Counted from the first letter of the stretch, positions 54,201 to 64,000 are shown. The stretch: 64,000 nucleotides of DNA from Biomphalaria glabrata (GCF_947242115.1 NC_074720.1:10294645-10358644); one strand, 5' to 3'. Made by a program: numbers and translations. Notes: a model not told the origin generated them from the letters alone.

Positions 54201-57200
54201 TATGGTCCTAAACATCTCGCATAAGTAATCACAAATTGTGCTTATTCTTGAAAAATAAAGGAAATATGAAATAATTAAAAATAATAAAACAGGGAACTTC
54301 TATTGTATTGGTGTACAGACATATTAGAACTTGTACATACAGTTCACTAACAAATACATACCCTGCAGTTATCTGTACAGTCACAACAAGTCAGGAATTC
54401 TGGGTCCAGGTTCAAAGTGACACCCTTGGATGGAATGCGATGGTCAGAGTACTCGACATAGTCAGGGTAGTGACGGTCAACACCATTAACACAGGAAACA
54501 GGATAGTTTTCTCTTCCGTAGGACAAATCTTTGATGTCACAGTAAGTCTAAGGGAATCAATATTATAATTTATATAACATAACATTATAAAAATATTAAT
54601 TGTTTTGTAAAAATAACACCAAGTTTCAATGTAGTTCATTAATATTTTAATATTGATTATTCAAGTATTATAATTATATATTTGCTTGAAAATAAAATAT
54701 TTGTTCAAATTTGAAGAAGACAACTGATCCTGTAGGGAAAAGAAGTAGAGATAAACCAGACCATGTACTAATACGCACAAGAAAAAAAGCAATGTAAGAA
54801 TTGGATTAGAATCCTCAAAAAAAAACATGGTGTGCGAGCAAGCAGAAACCAACTTAGAAAAAAAAAAAAGAAAAGATATAACCTACTAATTTGAATCAGC
54901 TAGATTGGACAAAACACTATAATCTATCTAAAAAAGATTTTCTATGTTTGACTCACAAAGAGAAAAGTTTTTTGTTTTTTTTCAGCTGCTGTTATATAAT
55001 AAAGTAAACATTAACACACAAAACAATGTTTTGTACTCTTTTAAAACCAAAACACTCTAACGAATAAACATAGAGCTTGTTATGGCAGATTCCAATAAAC
55101 TGCTAGAATAACAATTATAGTTCATACATTCTCTGCTAGAGAAGCAGAAGGCAAAAGAGATGAGTTCAAAGGTCAGAACTTTAGCTTGCTGCTGGTAAAG
55201 CAAGAAAGAACATTCCTAAATCTATCTTAGGAGAAGAGAAGTGTCTGCCCATAGAAATGGACCTCATATCAGTATCGCATTTTGTTGATAAACCAATTTA
55301 CAACAGAGATCAACCAAAACATTTGGTGTCACATTATATCATTGTCATTTCTTATGAATACTTTTTTTTATCATTTTATAAATTATCAAACATAATTTTT
55401 TTTTAAATATATTACAATCTTTCTTTAGAGCTAACAATTGATGTAAAAAAAAAAGTTTTCAATTGTCCTGTCAAGAAGTCAATTGCTATAACGAGCCCCC
55501 ACCTTGACGGCCACAAACTCTGTATTGACGTGCAGCTCTTGGTCAAAACAGAACAGATCTATGGATAGCTGGGAGTCTGTTGTGTACAAATACTTGTCCA
55601 CTTCCTCAATGGTACGCAACCTCAGCCCACAAGGTGCCCGATACACAATAAAACGCTTGGTGCTAGGTCGAGCCTTGCACACTTGCCTATATCAAAATTA
55701 AATCCAAAATTAATAAATCAGTCCTTTAATTATAAGAAAATGTTAAACATTGACAAAATCAGATTTTACTTCTAATAAAAATGATCTGTGCCTTTATGTT
55801 AGATGTTTACCATCCAAATTTATATAAATTATTTTATGTTCAAGCACGATTTTCTTTAAAAAAAATTATTTTTAATTTTGTTCATTGGCTTCAAGTAAAA
55901 CACTAAAAATACAAATTAATTAATAGCGCAGTAATGAAGTGCATTTACTTAATGAAAGAAATGCTGAAGACAAAACATGCACAATTACATTTCCTATTTT
56001 CAAATGCATGCATTTTGTCTGCCACAAGTGCTAAGAGATTGATAGATATATTTTGAAAAATCCATTTGGAAGTATTCAAATACTTTAATGTACTAATTAT
56101 TTAAAATGAAATCTATTGGCTGTCATGTTCCTAGTGTAAAGTGAAGATGAGAATGTTTCCTACCTTTCCCAGCCTAACATTATTGGGATTTGTAGGGAAC
56201 TGTGACCTTTGAACTTTTCCAGCCCAACTCTTTCATCCACACAGCTTGGACCACATTTATGTGCTTCTGAAAATAAAGAAGAAAGTCAAAGTTTATATAT
56301 GGCAAACAGACCTCATGTATGTAGAGGACAAGACCTCATGTAAGTAGAGGACAAGACCTCGTGTAGGTAGAGGAAAGACCTCATGTAAGTAGAGGACAAG
56401 ACCTCGTGTAAGTAGAGGACAAGACCTCATGTAAGTAGAGGACAAGACCTCATGTAAGTAGAGGACAAAACCTCATGTAAGTAGAGGACAAGACCTCATG
56501 TAAGTAGAGGACAAGACCTCATGTAAGTAGAGGACAAGACCTCATGTAAGTAGAGGACAAGACCTCATGTAAGTAGAGGACAAAACCTTATGTAAGTAGA
56601 GGACAAAACCTCATGTAAGTAGAGGACAAGACCTCATGTAAGTAGAGGACAAGACCTCATGTAAGTAGAGGACAAGACCTCATGTAAGTAGAGGACAAGA
56701 CCTCATGTAAGTAGAGGACAAGACCTCATGTAAGTAGAGGACAAGACATAGGACTAGGAAGTAAACTATCTTCAACTCTGAAGGAACATCCGAAACATGT
56801 AAAACATTTTTTCAAACATATCTTACATGACATGAAAGCCAGGGGAATCAAAGGAGGGAAAAAGATGGAATGACCAGCAGTTCTGTAATTACTTCAATCC
56901 ACAACATTTTTTTGAGAGAAATACATTTGATATTGGTGTACTTGTAATAACTTTAAAATGTTTTACATCATGAGAATGAAGAACATACTGACATGGTTAA
57001 GGGGTCAACTGTTTCATACAAGTCAAAATATAGGGTCAATATTATTAGGTCACTTTGAATCAAGTCAAGAGAATGAATATTGCTTAATTCATAAAGTCAG
57101 TGTTTCCCATGCTGTGTTCCATCGAACCCTAATGTTCAGTGAGGCCTGAATAGGTGTTCCATAAACTACTGGAATAATTAACTTGTAGGCCACAATGTGA

Positions 57201-60200
57201 ATTAACCTCTCTAAAAAAATGACCAAAACTTTTTCCAACTATTCTGAATAAGCGAAGTGTTCCATTGAGGAAAAAAGTTTGGAAACACTGCATTAAGTCA
57301 ATATGAATTAACAGTATAAAGAATATTGTAAGCTAAAAGAGATTTCAATGTATCAAGTTTTGATTCTTACAGTAAGTTGAGCAACACAACTTGTGTTTAC
57401 TACCAGAATAAGCTAGATATTGTTTTGTCCACAATTATGTCTGTTTTATATTTTGACAATGAAACATATTGACATTGTTTGTTTGACATATTCCTTCAGA
57501 ATTGAAAATGCTTACAACCTGGCCCAAACCTCCTCCCGGGCATCATGGGATGGTGGCAAGCAGGGTTTGAACCCGGGACTATCTAGAGGAGAGTCTGAAA
57601 CACCTAAGCGGAAGTGAAGTTTTCTGTGTGAACTACAGTGAAGTTACAATGACATAGATTACATTAGTAACAGAGATTTGATGACAAGGGCTTCTGTAAA
57701 ATGAGGTCTACATACTCATATTTGTTTAGATCTCCAATTCAATGATTAAACTGAACATCTTTAAAAAGAGAGTCATTTTCTCCACATTGCAACATGTCTA
57801 TTCCTCTGTCTGCTCCTGGCAATCCACAACCAATGTTGTTGTTTTATTTTGACATTCATATTGTGCACTTCTGCACTTAGAAAAAAAAAATAGTTTCTTT
57901 ATCAAGGTTTTTCTAACTGATGAATCAATCCAGAAAGAGACACTTTGGTAATTACAACAAACAAATTAGGAGTTTTTGTTTCATATATTTTTTTAAATGT
58001 CATCCTACAATAGTTCTACAAAGCAGACAAAGAATATTGTGCCACTTGTATAGACCATTGGGAAAGCTTGAACTATTCAAGAAAAAGACACTTACTGAAA
58101 GTGACGTGAGTCTGGTCGTTGATCTCAAAAGACTTCTCCACTCTCTTCCCTGTGGCCTGTTCCTCGTCATATTCCACTTGTGGAGTCGATGAAGCTGCCA
58201 GCCGTTCAGCCAAGACAGTGGCAATGTCCTTGAACTTTTGAGAGTTCCCACTGCTAGGCTTGGTTTTTTCTAAGAAACATTGTCAAAACTAGATATAAAC
58301 ACTTAAATAAAAACATAAAAAAAAAATAAAGTTAGGCTGAAAATGTCAAGTAGTATTACAAAATCTGAACACTTCAAGTTTTATTTCAAGTCTAGAGGAT
58401 TAGACCACAAGTGACCTGTGGTCAAAACAGACACTATTATTTTGTACTTAATCTTAAACCAGGACTGGACTTTGTCAGCATGACCTTTAATTATAAGTAA
58501 AAAAAGAAAGATAAAACAATAATTATAAAACAATTAAGTTCCAATAGAGACCAAATGGTACATTAGGCAAGTAAAAAAAATATAGTTAATCATTTGTATG
58601 ACCATCAATTTAAAGGGGGTTAGCCATGCTGTCTTTACTTTCTTCCAAAAGTAAAGCAAAGAAACTGTAACAGCTGCTTAAATTTAGAGACATCCTACAA
58701 CTAAAACTAGATCCAAGCCTCTTCTAGGATTCTGACTTGAGATGCTTGATTCATCTTCCAAGCACCTAACTCCAGACCAATATGCAATAATATAGGGTAC
58801 AGTAATAAAATTATTTGATTTTATGAGAAATAAAATTACTTGATACTAGAGAAAATAAGCAACAAAAAAAAATTAAAAAATGAAGATTTCTAAAGATAGT
58901 TGCAAAGGATCAAACATTTTGTAACACATTATTTGAACTATTGCATGAAAGCAAGGTTTCAAAACCAATGAAAAGAGAACCTCTAGTTGTAGAGACTTTG
59001 TCCGAGTCTTGAGATGTGGAGTCTACACTTTGGGATCTCTGTGTTGCAGGAGCTTTTCTTTGGTACTTTGTCCATGGTGCTTCCCATTGGATAGATTTAG
59101 AAGTGTCTGATAGTTCAGGGCTAGGGGATGAAGTACCAACAGTGGGCACAATGCCACCAGTACTTTTCTTAGCCACATTAGATTTCTTCTTTGAGCTCTC
59201 AGCTGTTCGACTCACAGGAGCAGTAGCTTTAGCTGTATAGAGAAAACATAAATAAGAGATGATACCCACAGTATAATAAATAAATAAATAAATATATATA
59301 CATATGAACACATTATATAATACATTTGATTCAACAGAAACAAAAAGTTCTCAGGATTTCTTGATCATAAAATAAATTTAGACTTGATTGCCTTTAAAAA
59401 ACAACGAACATTATTATCTCAAGATTAACATCGGTGAAAGCATTCAACCCAGTAGAAAATAATTACTTAAAAATAAGAAATAAGAATTAACAGATCCATT
59501 TTCAAAGTACCTTGCTAAATTTAGGTCCTAAATTTGTTTATATAAATTTAGGACTGTTTAAAGTAGATAACATTTAAAAGCCTAGCACTATTACAATTAT
59601 GGTCTCTTTCAATAACAAAGTGACTACGGATCGACTCGACTGGGATGAAAGCCTGTGCATTAGCTATGGTCTCTATCGAAACAGTTCATGGGTCCAAAGG
59701 AATGTCAAGTGCTGATACAATTTGGTATCAGCTGCATAACAGGTTCTTCCAGGGTGAAGTATAGAGTGCTTTAAGCTGCCTAAGGGTCTTTACATAATCC
59801 TACACAAAATAAATGTAACAAATCTAATGAGCTCAAAATACCTTTATCTTTCTGTGAGGAGGCTGGAGAGGAGTTGCTATCATCATCCACGACACCTCTT
59901 GTGTACTCTACAGAGGGCTTGGTATGAGTGTCAGATGGCCTCATGTTCAGGTTGTGTCTACGGCCCCTGGAACTTCCAGCAGCTTTGATGGCGTCTGCAT
60001 TGGCCTATGGATGCATAGCAGTTGACTTATCATGCATGCTGTTTTTATTTTTTAAAACAAAAGTTTTAGATTGACAATGGTTAGAATTTGCAGCAATTGT
60101 TTATCCTTTTTTTTAAAAGGACTAATTTAATGATGAATGAATTCAACATTTTAAAAGATTGAGAAATAAATACTTGAGCCTGGAGAGAAAAAAAGAAAGA

Positions 60201-62444
60201 GTGGGATAGGTAAGGATTGAAAGACAGTAACTAAGCTCCTTTAGGAAGAACAGGCAGGCTTCAGAACAGGCAGAAACACTGATGAACAAATATTTAACAT
60301 CAGTCTGTTAAATGAAAAATGCCATCAACATCTAAACAAATATTCCAGCTCGTGTATCCTTAATGTGGCACCTTGGTGGAAACGTTAAGTAGTGGAAACT
60401 AGATAGGCTATTGACAATTATCAAACACAACTTGTGTCGGATTACCCTGGTCGAGCTTTTTTTAAAATCTACTGACAACCCAGTCCAACAAGTCCACCAC
60501 ACTGTTCCACAAGTCATCAGAGACAAGTGGCCAGGTGGCATTCTTGTACAATATTGTGGCGTTACAGATTAGGAGCATGAAGCTAGTGGGGTTCAGGAAC
60601 ATGGGCCCCATATATGGCACAACCAAATCGTAGTAATGGATGCTGCCACTGTGGAGCCTTCAGACTGGACTTGGGATGAAGAGATCCTAATAAATTTTAA
60701 ACAATCTTTGCTATGCCATAAGTTCATTCTTTTGAAAAAAGAAACATACCAGAGCTTTGAACAATGGTTCCAGCCGGGTAGAGCCTCTGTAGATCCACTC
60801 AGTACGTTTGTCGGCCTGAAAGTACATCTTTACCAAACTGGCATCCGTCTCTTGAACTTTGGCAGTCCACCTATAGAAAAGTTATTGGCATTCTAGTTCC
60901 TGTTAAGATTACACTTTTTAGATGCTTTCATCAAGTCTTATCATAAACACAAGTTTTTAAATTTAAACAAATAAAAAATTACCATTTTCCATTCCATTCT
61001 GTTCTCACCACTTGACCTTTGGAAAGCCTGACCATTGGTCTCTACAATTTATTTTTAAAAAAGTAGCAAATTGTCACCATTTTTTAAGTCATTTATTTTT
61101 CTAGAATCTTCTATTTAAATTTCCTAATGTTAACAGTTGTTCATTTTAAATTTCTTAAAAAAAAAAAACTCAGCATCAACCTTAAACGTAAAGACATTGT
61201 TCAAGGCAGACTAGTTACCTCTGGGTATATGCGAAGATATTCTTTGATAAAAGCACTAGTATCAGGATTAATATCCTCCCAGACATTTTCACCTGGTCAT
61301 TGGAAGAAACACAAAATACAATAAAATATGTTGGATATTGAAATGGCTTCACTTTAAGCCGCTTTCTTGTCATTTTGAATTGGGACATATTTTCTGGCAT
61401 GACTATAATCACAGTATTCCTTTCAGAAGTCAAGCACTCTAACAATGGAGCCACTATGTTCCCCAAGAGAACAATTTAATTTTTTTTTTAAATTGTAAAA
61501 AAAGTTTGAGTTTGTCTAAAGACTATGCTAAACATGTTTCAAAACATAGCAGTACAGTCTTCACTACTAAATGTATATGTATATCTGCAATGATTTAGAT
61601 GTCAAACAAAATAAAAAATAAAAATATGCATAGAACTGTTTCCCCTTACCCAGCCTAGCTACATGCATTCATAAGCCCCCTTAAGAGGTAGTCAAGGTAA
61701 GTCCAGCTACATGCATTCATAAGCCCCCTTAAGAGATAGTCAAGGTAAGCTCAGCTACATGCATTCATAAGCTCACTTGAGAGGTTGTCAGGTAATTACT
61801 CTCAGACACATCCCTTTCCTTAGAAGCTTGTTAGGAAGCAAGAGTGGGAAGTGTGTGATGCTAGTAATAATAAGTATAATAGCAGTATTTAATTTTTCCT
61901 AACAGAAGGGCAACATTTAAAAATAACTAAAATTCAAACAAACAAACAAAAAATATGTTTGCTGTATGTGAAAAGTTAACAAACACTATATTTGAATGTA
62001 AACACTATATTTGAATGTAAACACTATATTTGAATGTAAACTTAAATACAAGTTGTGGATTGAATCCAAAAAATGCATTACAACCAACTCAAGTTTTACA
62101 GAGTACGCTGTGCCTGTCCTACCAATTAGTTATAAATAAAACAAAACAATCTTACTCTGCATGTAAACTTTGTGAAGTTCTTTAGCATCACAATACTGAG
62201 CATAGCCATCATCAAAAAAGACCAGAAACCTAAGACAATCAAAACAGACAAAGTTTAGACCTACACAACCATATGTTTATAATACTGAAGTGATAAGACT
62301 TTAGAACTAGTAGATGGAGCTATTTCAATAGATATTAGGAGAAAGAAAAAAAAAGGCTTCACCTTCTGTTATTCTTTGCACTAGGAGCTTCTGCAATCAC
62401 TCCAGCATAGAAGGAATTGGCTGCATCTTCTTCTTTATACACAG
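40253..62444 (-). CDS. SETDB1: SETDB1 histone H3K9 methyltransferase, 5' end not seen
   Basis: SETDB1 trimethylates histone H3 lysine 9 in the nucleus and silences transposons and heterochromatic genes. Minus-strand exons: 62363-62444, 62156-62229, 61219-61292, 60983-61041, 60750-60870, 59842-60004, 58981-59232, 58096-58269, 56164-56266, 55503-55686, 54362-54547, 53510-53625, 51984-52088, 48701-48794, 47818-47963, 43608-43643, 43458-43520, 42859-42989, 42451-42552, 41770-41873, 41400-41488, 40253-40370. All are GT-AG and every junction keeps phase, giving 857 residues. The order is Tudor domains, linker, MBD, pre-SET, SET-N, acidic insertion, SET-C, post-SET. Catalytic landmarks are [22 protein letters not shown] and [13 protein letters not shown]. 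The end matches the human SETDB1 C-terminus as I remember it (ECRGRLL). The SET insertion is about 180 residues, against roughly 350 in human. N-terminal exons are beyond the window or unrecognised. Introns hold a LINE, a Helitron, a MITE and minisatellites. Confidence 0.95.
42177..42208. repeat. (AT)n microsatellite
   Basis: A run of TATATATATATATATATATA in a SETDB1 intron. Confidence 0.95.
42451..43643 (-). other. SETDB1: SETDB1 SET-insertion exons (acidic, SIM-like, H3-like)
   Basis: Exons 43608-43643 (36 nt), 43458-43520, 42859-42989 and 42451-42552 encode the insertion that splits the SET domain. It has [32 protein letters not shown] (a SUMO-interaction-like hydrophobic core followed by acid) and [11 protein letters not shown] (42509-42529), an H3K9-like heptamer. 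Confidence 0.88.
43952..47273 (-). mobile_element. I-clade LINE, 5'-truncated, with 12-bp TSD
   Basis: A 3.3-kb insertion in the SETDB1 intron between exons 47818 and 43643, in the same strand as the gene. Perfect 12-bp duplications GTTTATGTAGCC flank it (43940-43951 and 47274-47285). The element ends ...GGAGTTCATCTCA on the minus strand, the same terminus as the 52-bp stub at 25931. The 5' end stops inside the endonuclease domain. Perfect duplications and an open frame show recent insertion. Confidence 0.9.
43990..47256 (-). CDS. LINE ORF2: endonuclease end, reverse transcriptase, RNase H
   Basis: 1088 uninterrupted codons; the first ATG is internal to a 5'-truncated ORF2. In order: the endonuclease C-terminus ([25 protein letters not shown]), the reverse transcriptase ([74 protein letters not shown]) and the RNase H ([63 protein letters not shown]). 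A terminal [18 protein letters not shown] finger follows. RT and RNase H catalytic acids are all present. RNase H after RT is typical of the I superfamily, which includes Nimbus of Biomphalaria. A Gly-6 run sits inside RNase H. GC content is much higher than in the surrounding intron. Transposition would fail for lack of the 5' part. Confidence 0.93.
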   Translation of the reverse strand: MFCLQNKHTPPTLYHTGNGSQSRPDLTLITANLESHTQFQVLDDIGSDHRPILVTIALSEASGVTPKAPRRWSYTKANWPAYEAAVNTALMNIAVEDRDVDIIYGEITAAMLGAAKRFVLRTYPGVRQKQVWSQELNKLVLRRKRAWRLAERKGTPEIRWEYNRLCRATSELARRVRSDHLNAACAGMDLRDTSKAWRLLRNLEAKDTARTAAPLLSPGGPVSTVTKMACLLNRHFAKISKPEKKSAMSKALNKERKRLEREPDEPESQATCNALFCCAELDRAIAKCKNRKAPGPDKVTPEMVKHLGGIARDKLLEFMNRTWAESRLPGAWKSAVIVPVLKKGKDATNVESYRPISLTSTLGKVAERMVNERLVWCFESAGILAPEQAGFRAGLSQIDQVTTFAQEVADGFQRSESTYAVFIDLKQAYDRVWKQGLYLKLRAMGVRGKIYNWIQSFLSGRSTRTKYQHSLSKPKQQLNGLPQGSALSCTLFIAFLNDLPSSLRSKKLLYADDIVLWSTGKKADQIQAALQADLHTISSYCDKWQIQINVAKTTWSLFSLGIDILKAPFQLQLGGLRLQRENTPKYLGVTLDRKLSMLQHVQEVERKASEKLALLRKLASTKWGAKADMLRTLYLGAVRSQIEYSYTAQVYASKTALESLDRVQAQALRFICGTFRTSPTNAAEIFTNVAPLHLRRERAVLTAYERYKRGDSRLPTSILVRQWRERNRIKMRSFLHIAANLSNTAGLSTDRIPIRRISTCPPRRRLPAPQINLSLLGQEGATKRHLTPAILQNLASITIKSYPSDAIFCYTDGSVMRDPDRSGYGALIVYPDRTEPDRLSGPCGYAACSMDAELTGITRAFEAIRARMLQRETSATTVVLVTDSRSSLLVMGGGGGGSPVIEEAIGAADNIRRAIGAVVYMQWAPSHCGVRGNETADALAREGAMAATYLEAPSTYLQATAQIRALIHEKWLKSWEESDRARGVWQRMRHPDRDNPWWRLRRSEQSIVAQCRTEHCPIGAYFARFRTNFDSRCRHCGESVETVSHVLYECPQLRELRGDLPVQSLDLYGSYEALRRTAKFLARALRED
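47818..48794 (-). other. SETDB1: SETDB1 SET-N exons
   Basis: Exons 48701-48794 and 47818-47963 encode [48 protein letters not shown] and [12 protein letters not shown]. This is the cofactor-binding first half of the split SET domain, then the start of the acidic insertion. Confidence 0.93.
48405..48515 (-). mobile_element. LINE tail relic (family RTNLYK)
   Basis: The plus strand AAAAAAGATAATGATGCCC, ACTTAACCAGTGGTTTTC and GGCTGATTCAGGCAACCC is a diverged reverse copy of the 11785-11985 tail. Confidence 0.5.
49831..51539 (+). mobile_element. Non-autonomous Helitron-like element
   Basis: Begins TCTATATTATAAAGTAGAAT directly after an A and ends CTAG directly before a T, matching Helitron insertion between A and T. 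A 7-bp hairpin ACCCGCG-GGT-CGCGGGT (51510-51526) stands nine bases before the CTAG. There are no inverted repeats or target duplication. The interior has a (TATG)n tract, AAAACCGCTTGACCAATC and repeated AT-rich blocks (for example around 50280 and 50835). No Rep/helicase frame is present. A shortened relative is at 30707. Confidence 0.8.
49858..49912. repeat. (TATG)n microsatellite
   Basis: About thirteen TATG units inside the Helitron-like element, in the same relative place as in the copy at 30707. Confidence 0.95.
51854..51934 (+). mobile_element. 81-bp TTAA-flanked palindromic MITE, copy 4
   Basis: TTAACTCTTTCTCTCCTAAC to GCAGAGAAAGAGTTAA with TTAA on both sides, same orientation as copy 1. 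It lies 50 nt from the donor of the SETDB1 exon 51984-52088. Confidence 0.85.
51984..54547 (-). other. SETDB1: SETDB1 pre-SET exons
   Basis: Exons 54362-54547, 53510-53625 and 51984-52088 encode [49 protein letters not shown] and [12 protein letters not shown]. The many cysteines form the zinc cluster of the pre-SET domain. The donor of the last exon is GTACAT, weaker than the others. Confidence 0.93.
52140..53500. other. SETDB1: SETDB1 intron without recognised elements
   Basis: AT-rich intron. Short phrases near 52745 (CTTGTCTTATCTTAATCC) resemble the LINE RTNLYK 3' UTR in reverse, and ATATATATCGG runs occur near 52965. Nothing else is supported. Confidence 0.4.
55503..56266 (-). other. 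SETDB1: SETDB1 MBD exons
   Basis: Exons 56164-56266 and 55503-55686 encode [38 protein letters not shown] and SIDLFCFD. These are the methyl-CpG-binding-domain core of SETDB1, with the YRAPCG.RLR signature. A 23-bp minisatellite starts about 35 nt upstream of the 56266 acceptor. Confidence 0.92.
56300..56750. repeat. 23-bp minisatellite, about 20 copies
   Basis: The unit combines ACCTCATGTAAGTAG and AGGACAAG. It lies in the SETDB1 intron just upstream of the acceptor at 56266. Every unit contains a perfect GTAAGT donor word, but on the strand opposite to SETDB1 transcription. Confidence 0.95.
56748..56812 (+). mobile_element. SINE-B 3' fragment
   Basis: GGACTAGGAAGTAAACTATC, TTCAACTCTGAAGGAACATC and CGAAACATGTAAAACA match the 3' part of SINE-B. 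It abuts the minisatellite, which may have expanded beside it. Confidence 0.7.
57495..57615 (-). mobile_element. SINE-B, diverged copy
   Basis: Plus-strand CCTTCAGAATTGAAAATGC, CCAAACCTCCTCCCGGGC, GCAGGGTTTGAACCCGGGAC and GAGAGTCTGAAACACC follow the SINE-B order in reverse. Confidence 0.65.
58096..60004 (-). other. SETDB1: SETDB1 linker exons with H3K9-like motif
   Basis: Exons 59842-60004, 58981-59232 and 58096-58269 encode a low-complexity Ser/Lys/Pro linker between Tudor and MBD. AKKSTGG (59153-59173) lies in [15 protein letters not shown]. The human linker has a similar QVAKKST segment followed by Ser/Pro-rich sequence, so the alignment is supported outside the folded domains. Confidence 0.85.
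60225..60350 (+). mobile_element. LINE reverse-transcriptase fragment
   Basis: The plus strand reads [20 protein letters not shown] and [13 protein letters not shown]. This is the E.QAGFR.GRST..QI block of LINE reverse transcriptases. It is antisense to SETDB1, and only this motif block survives. Confidence 0.65.
61650..61800. repeat. Three tandem 47-48-bp repeats
   Basis: AGCTACATGCATTCATAAGC starts at 61658, 61705 and 61753. In a SETDB1 intron. Confidence 0.85.
61978..62042. repeat. Three tandem 20-bp repeats
   Basis: AAACACTATATTTGAATGT is repeated directly three times. Confidence 0.85.
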
Positions 62445-62974
62445 CTATAGGATACAAAACCAATTATCATGGAATTTATCTTCCAAGATTGTGATATGCA
62501 TTACTAGCTTTCTCCCAAAACATTAACAACATAGGTGTGGATACAGTATTGGGAGGTGAATACTACATTTTATCATTAAGGAGTGAAAATTTTTGCACTA
62601 TTCTATTAATGATATTTTAAATTTGTTGAAACTAATGATATTCTTATTTCCTAAAGATCTACTAATGTTGTACAATTGTAATACAAATAGATATAAAATT
62701 GTGCTTATTGTGCCAAGTTTGTTTGAATATAAATATTTTTGTATATCATTTCTTTTATCCTTGTTTTGCAAAAACTGATAAGATAAAGCATTCCATAGAC
62801 CAACCTAGTCTGAGCAGATCCATAAAGTTTAATACAGGCATATAAAAAACTTACTATGACCTGAGGGGCTGCAGTCTACTAGTTTTATGTAAATTAGAAA
62901 TAATACAATAGAATACTATAATTAATGGTATACCTGGCCCTTAGTTAGCTAAATTTGTAGTACAATTTGGTACT

Positions 62975-64000
62975 TAAAAATTACTATGATTACGCATTAT
63001 TTTCTTGTCATGATGATTGACATCTTTTCTGGGATACAGTTTATTAATGTCAGGTTGAAGCTTCTTTGCCACTGACACTTTCATCACTGATGAAAAATTT
63101 TGATCAGATAATCTTGAATGGTGTGATGTTTTTGTAGCTTTCATTATGGAAAAGAACTGCTCACAGAGATCTGTGCTTGCAAACATAGCATGAATCATGG
63201 CTGAAATTTTCCACAATTCAACGTACTGTTGAGGTAAATAACTGTAAAATTTTGGCACAGCCACTTCTATCTACTTTACTTTCAACAAAGAATCTGACTG
63301 CTATTCTATCAGCTCTAGTTGCACATTGTCAGCAGCATTTTCAGGGGCAAATGAAAATGGAGATACAAACAACAAAAATTCTGGCTCGTATGAAATAAAG
63401 TCATGAATACGATCATTGAAAGCATCTTTACCAAATGTTGCAGCCGTATTTAATCTTTTTAGTTCCTGACACGAGAACTGAACAAGATTTTCTCTTCATA
63501 TTTGGTTTATCCACAGTCGTAATTTTGCTTGAAAGAACTTCCCGTCATCAAACGCAGTTGTGCCAATTTATCTCTACTTTGAAGTTTCAAATTCAAATCT
63601 TGCAGGTGACCAGTGAGAACAACTGCAAATGCCAAATCCTGAACCCATTTGTCAGTTTGGAAATGTTTAACAGGTTCACCGTTCATGTTCAGAAACAATA
63701 CAATTTCCTCATGCAGTGCAAAAAATCTCTTCAATACTTAAGACATGAGAGCCAGCAGACCTCTGTGTAGTAGGGAACACAATCAAATTTGTGTCTGATG
63801 TCATTCAGAAACATTGAAAATTGGCGATGATTTAAAGAGAGCGACTGAAACCGGTCTTATGACATGTTGGAACTGTAATTGCTTTGCGCAGAATGTTTCT
63901 TGGTGAATGATGCAGTGAAAATGAGTAAATTTAAAATTAGCATCAGTCTCTATTATTTTTGAAAGTAGCTTTGCATCAAAACCATTTCATTTCATGGTTG
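62975..64000 (-). mobile_element. hAT (ZBED/GTF2IRD2-like) transposase relic, runs off the edge
   Basis: Minus-strand pieces occur in order: FTHFHCIIHQETFCAKQLQF (about 63880-63950), VLKRFFALHEEIVLFLN, TDKWVQDLAFAVVLTGHLQD and LNLKLQSRDKLAQL (63507-63745), then YVELWKISAMIHAMFASTDL and CEQFFSIMKATKTSHHSRLS (62974-63264). This follows the C-terminal half of the ZBED/GTF2IRD2 class of hAT transposases, including the CEQ.FS.MK dimerisation block. At least two frame changes and stops separate the pieces, so it is inactive. No terminal repeat was found at the 62.9-kb side. The rest lies to the right. Confidence 0.75.

Larger units (their letters stand above)
60750..62444 (-). other. SETDB1: SETDB1 exons for the Tudor domains
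   Basis: Five exons (62363-62444, 62156-62229, 61219-61292, 60983-61041, 60750-60870) encode [56 protein letters not shown] and [14 protein letters not shown]. Known SETDB1 Tudor domains read doubly modified H3 tails. The 59-nt exon was found because human SETDB1 has equivalent residues between the YP and WW segments, and its phase fits exactly. Confidence 0.92.

Noticed and set aside
59016-59240. 74-codon plus-strand frame
   Set aside because: It is antisense to the SETDB1 linker exon 58981-59232.
60636-60896. 86-codon plus-strand frame
   Set aside because: It is antisense to the SETDB1 Tudor exon at 60750-60870.

Overview
The window looks like nuclear DNA of a lophotrochozoan animal, most probably a gastropod mollusc. 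It has long introns, a very high load of LINEs, tRNA-derived SINEs and short inverted-repeat elements, an I-clade LINE of the kind known from planorbid snails (Nimbus), and small secreted peritrophin-type chitin-binding proteins. The species call is inference. The gene models were built by hand from splice signals, reading phase and remembered family alignments; no search was run.

Left part (1-40 kb). Three related genes encode small secreted proteins with two six-cysteine chitin-binding (CBM14/peritrophin-A) domains. One is on the minus strand (3426-9169, last exon not in view) and two are tandem on the plus strand (20953-27840 and 34336-38713). They share one plan: a 55-nt signal-peptide exon, an exon with domain 1, an exon with the start of domain 2, and a short last exon, with identical intron phases. 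Two have clear TATA-like boxes. The introns and gaps are filled with LINE 3' ends, three tRNA-related SINE families, a hAT element with a perfect 8-bp target duplication, TTAA-flanked 81-bp palindromic elements, other MITEs, a solo LTR, a 1.2-kb foldback element and several minisatellites.

Right part (40-62.5 kb). One large minus-strand gene fills this region: SETDB1, the H3K9 methyltransferase that silences transposons. Twenty-two exons were joined in consistent phase. They give 857 residues from the Tudor domains through the MBD, pre-SET and split SET domain to the post-SET end. The N-terminal exons lie beyond the right edge or were not recognised. Two segments of this protein carry AKKSTGG, which differs from histone H3 residues 7-13 at one position. 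Its introns hold a sense-strand I-type LINE with an unbroken 1088-codon RT/RNase H frame and a Helitron-like element with canonical ends. They also hold one TTAA palindrome, a 23-bp minisatellite and RT relics.

Right edge (62.9-64 kb). Here lies the C-terminal half of a decayed hAT (ZBED/GTF2IRD2-like) transposase, running out of the window.

No rRNA, functional tRNA, CRISPR or prokaryotic operon structure was seen.
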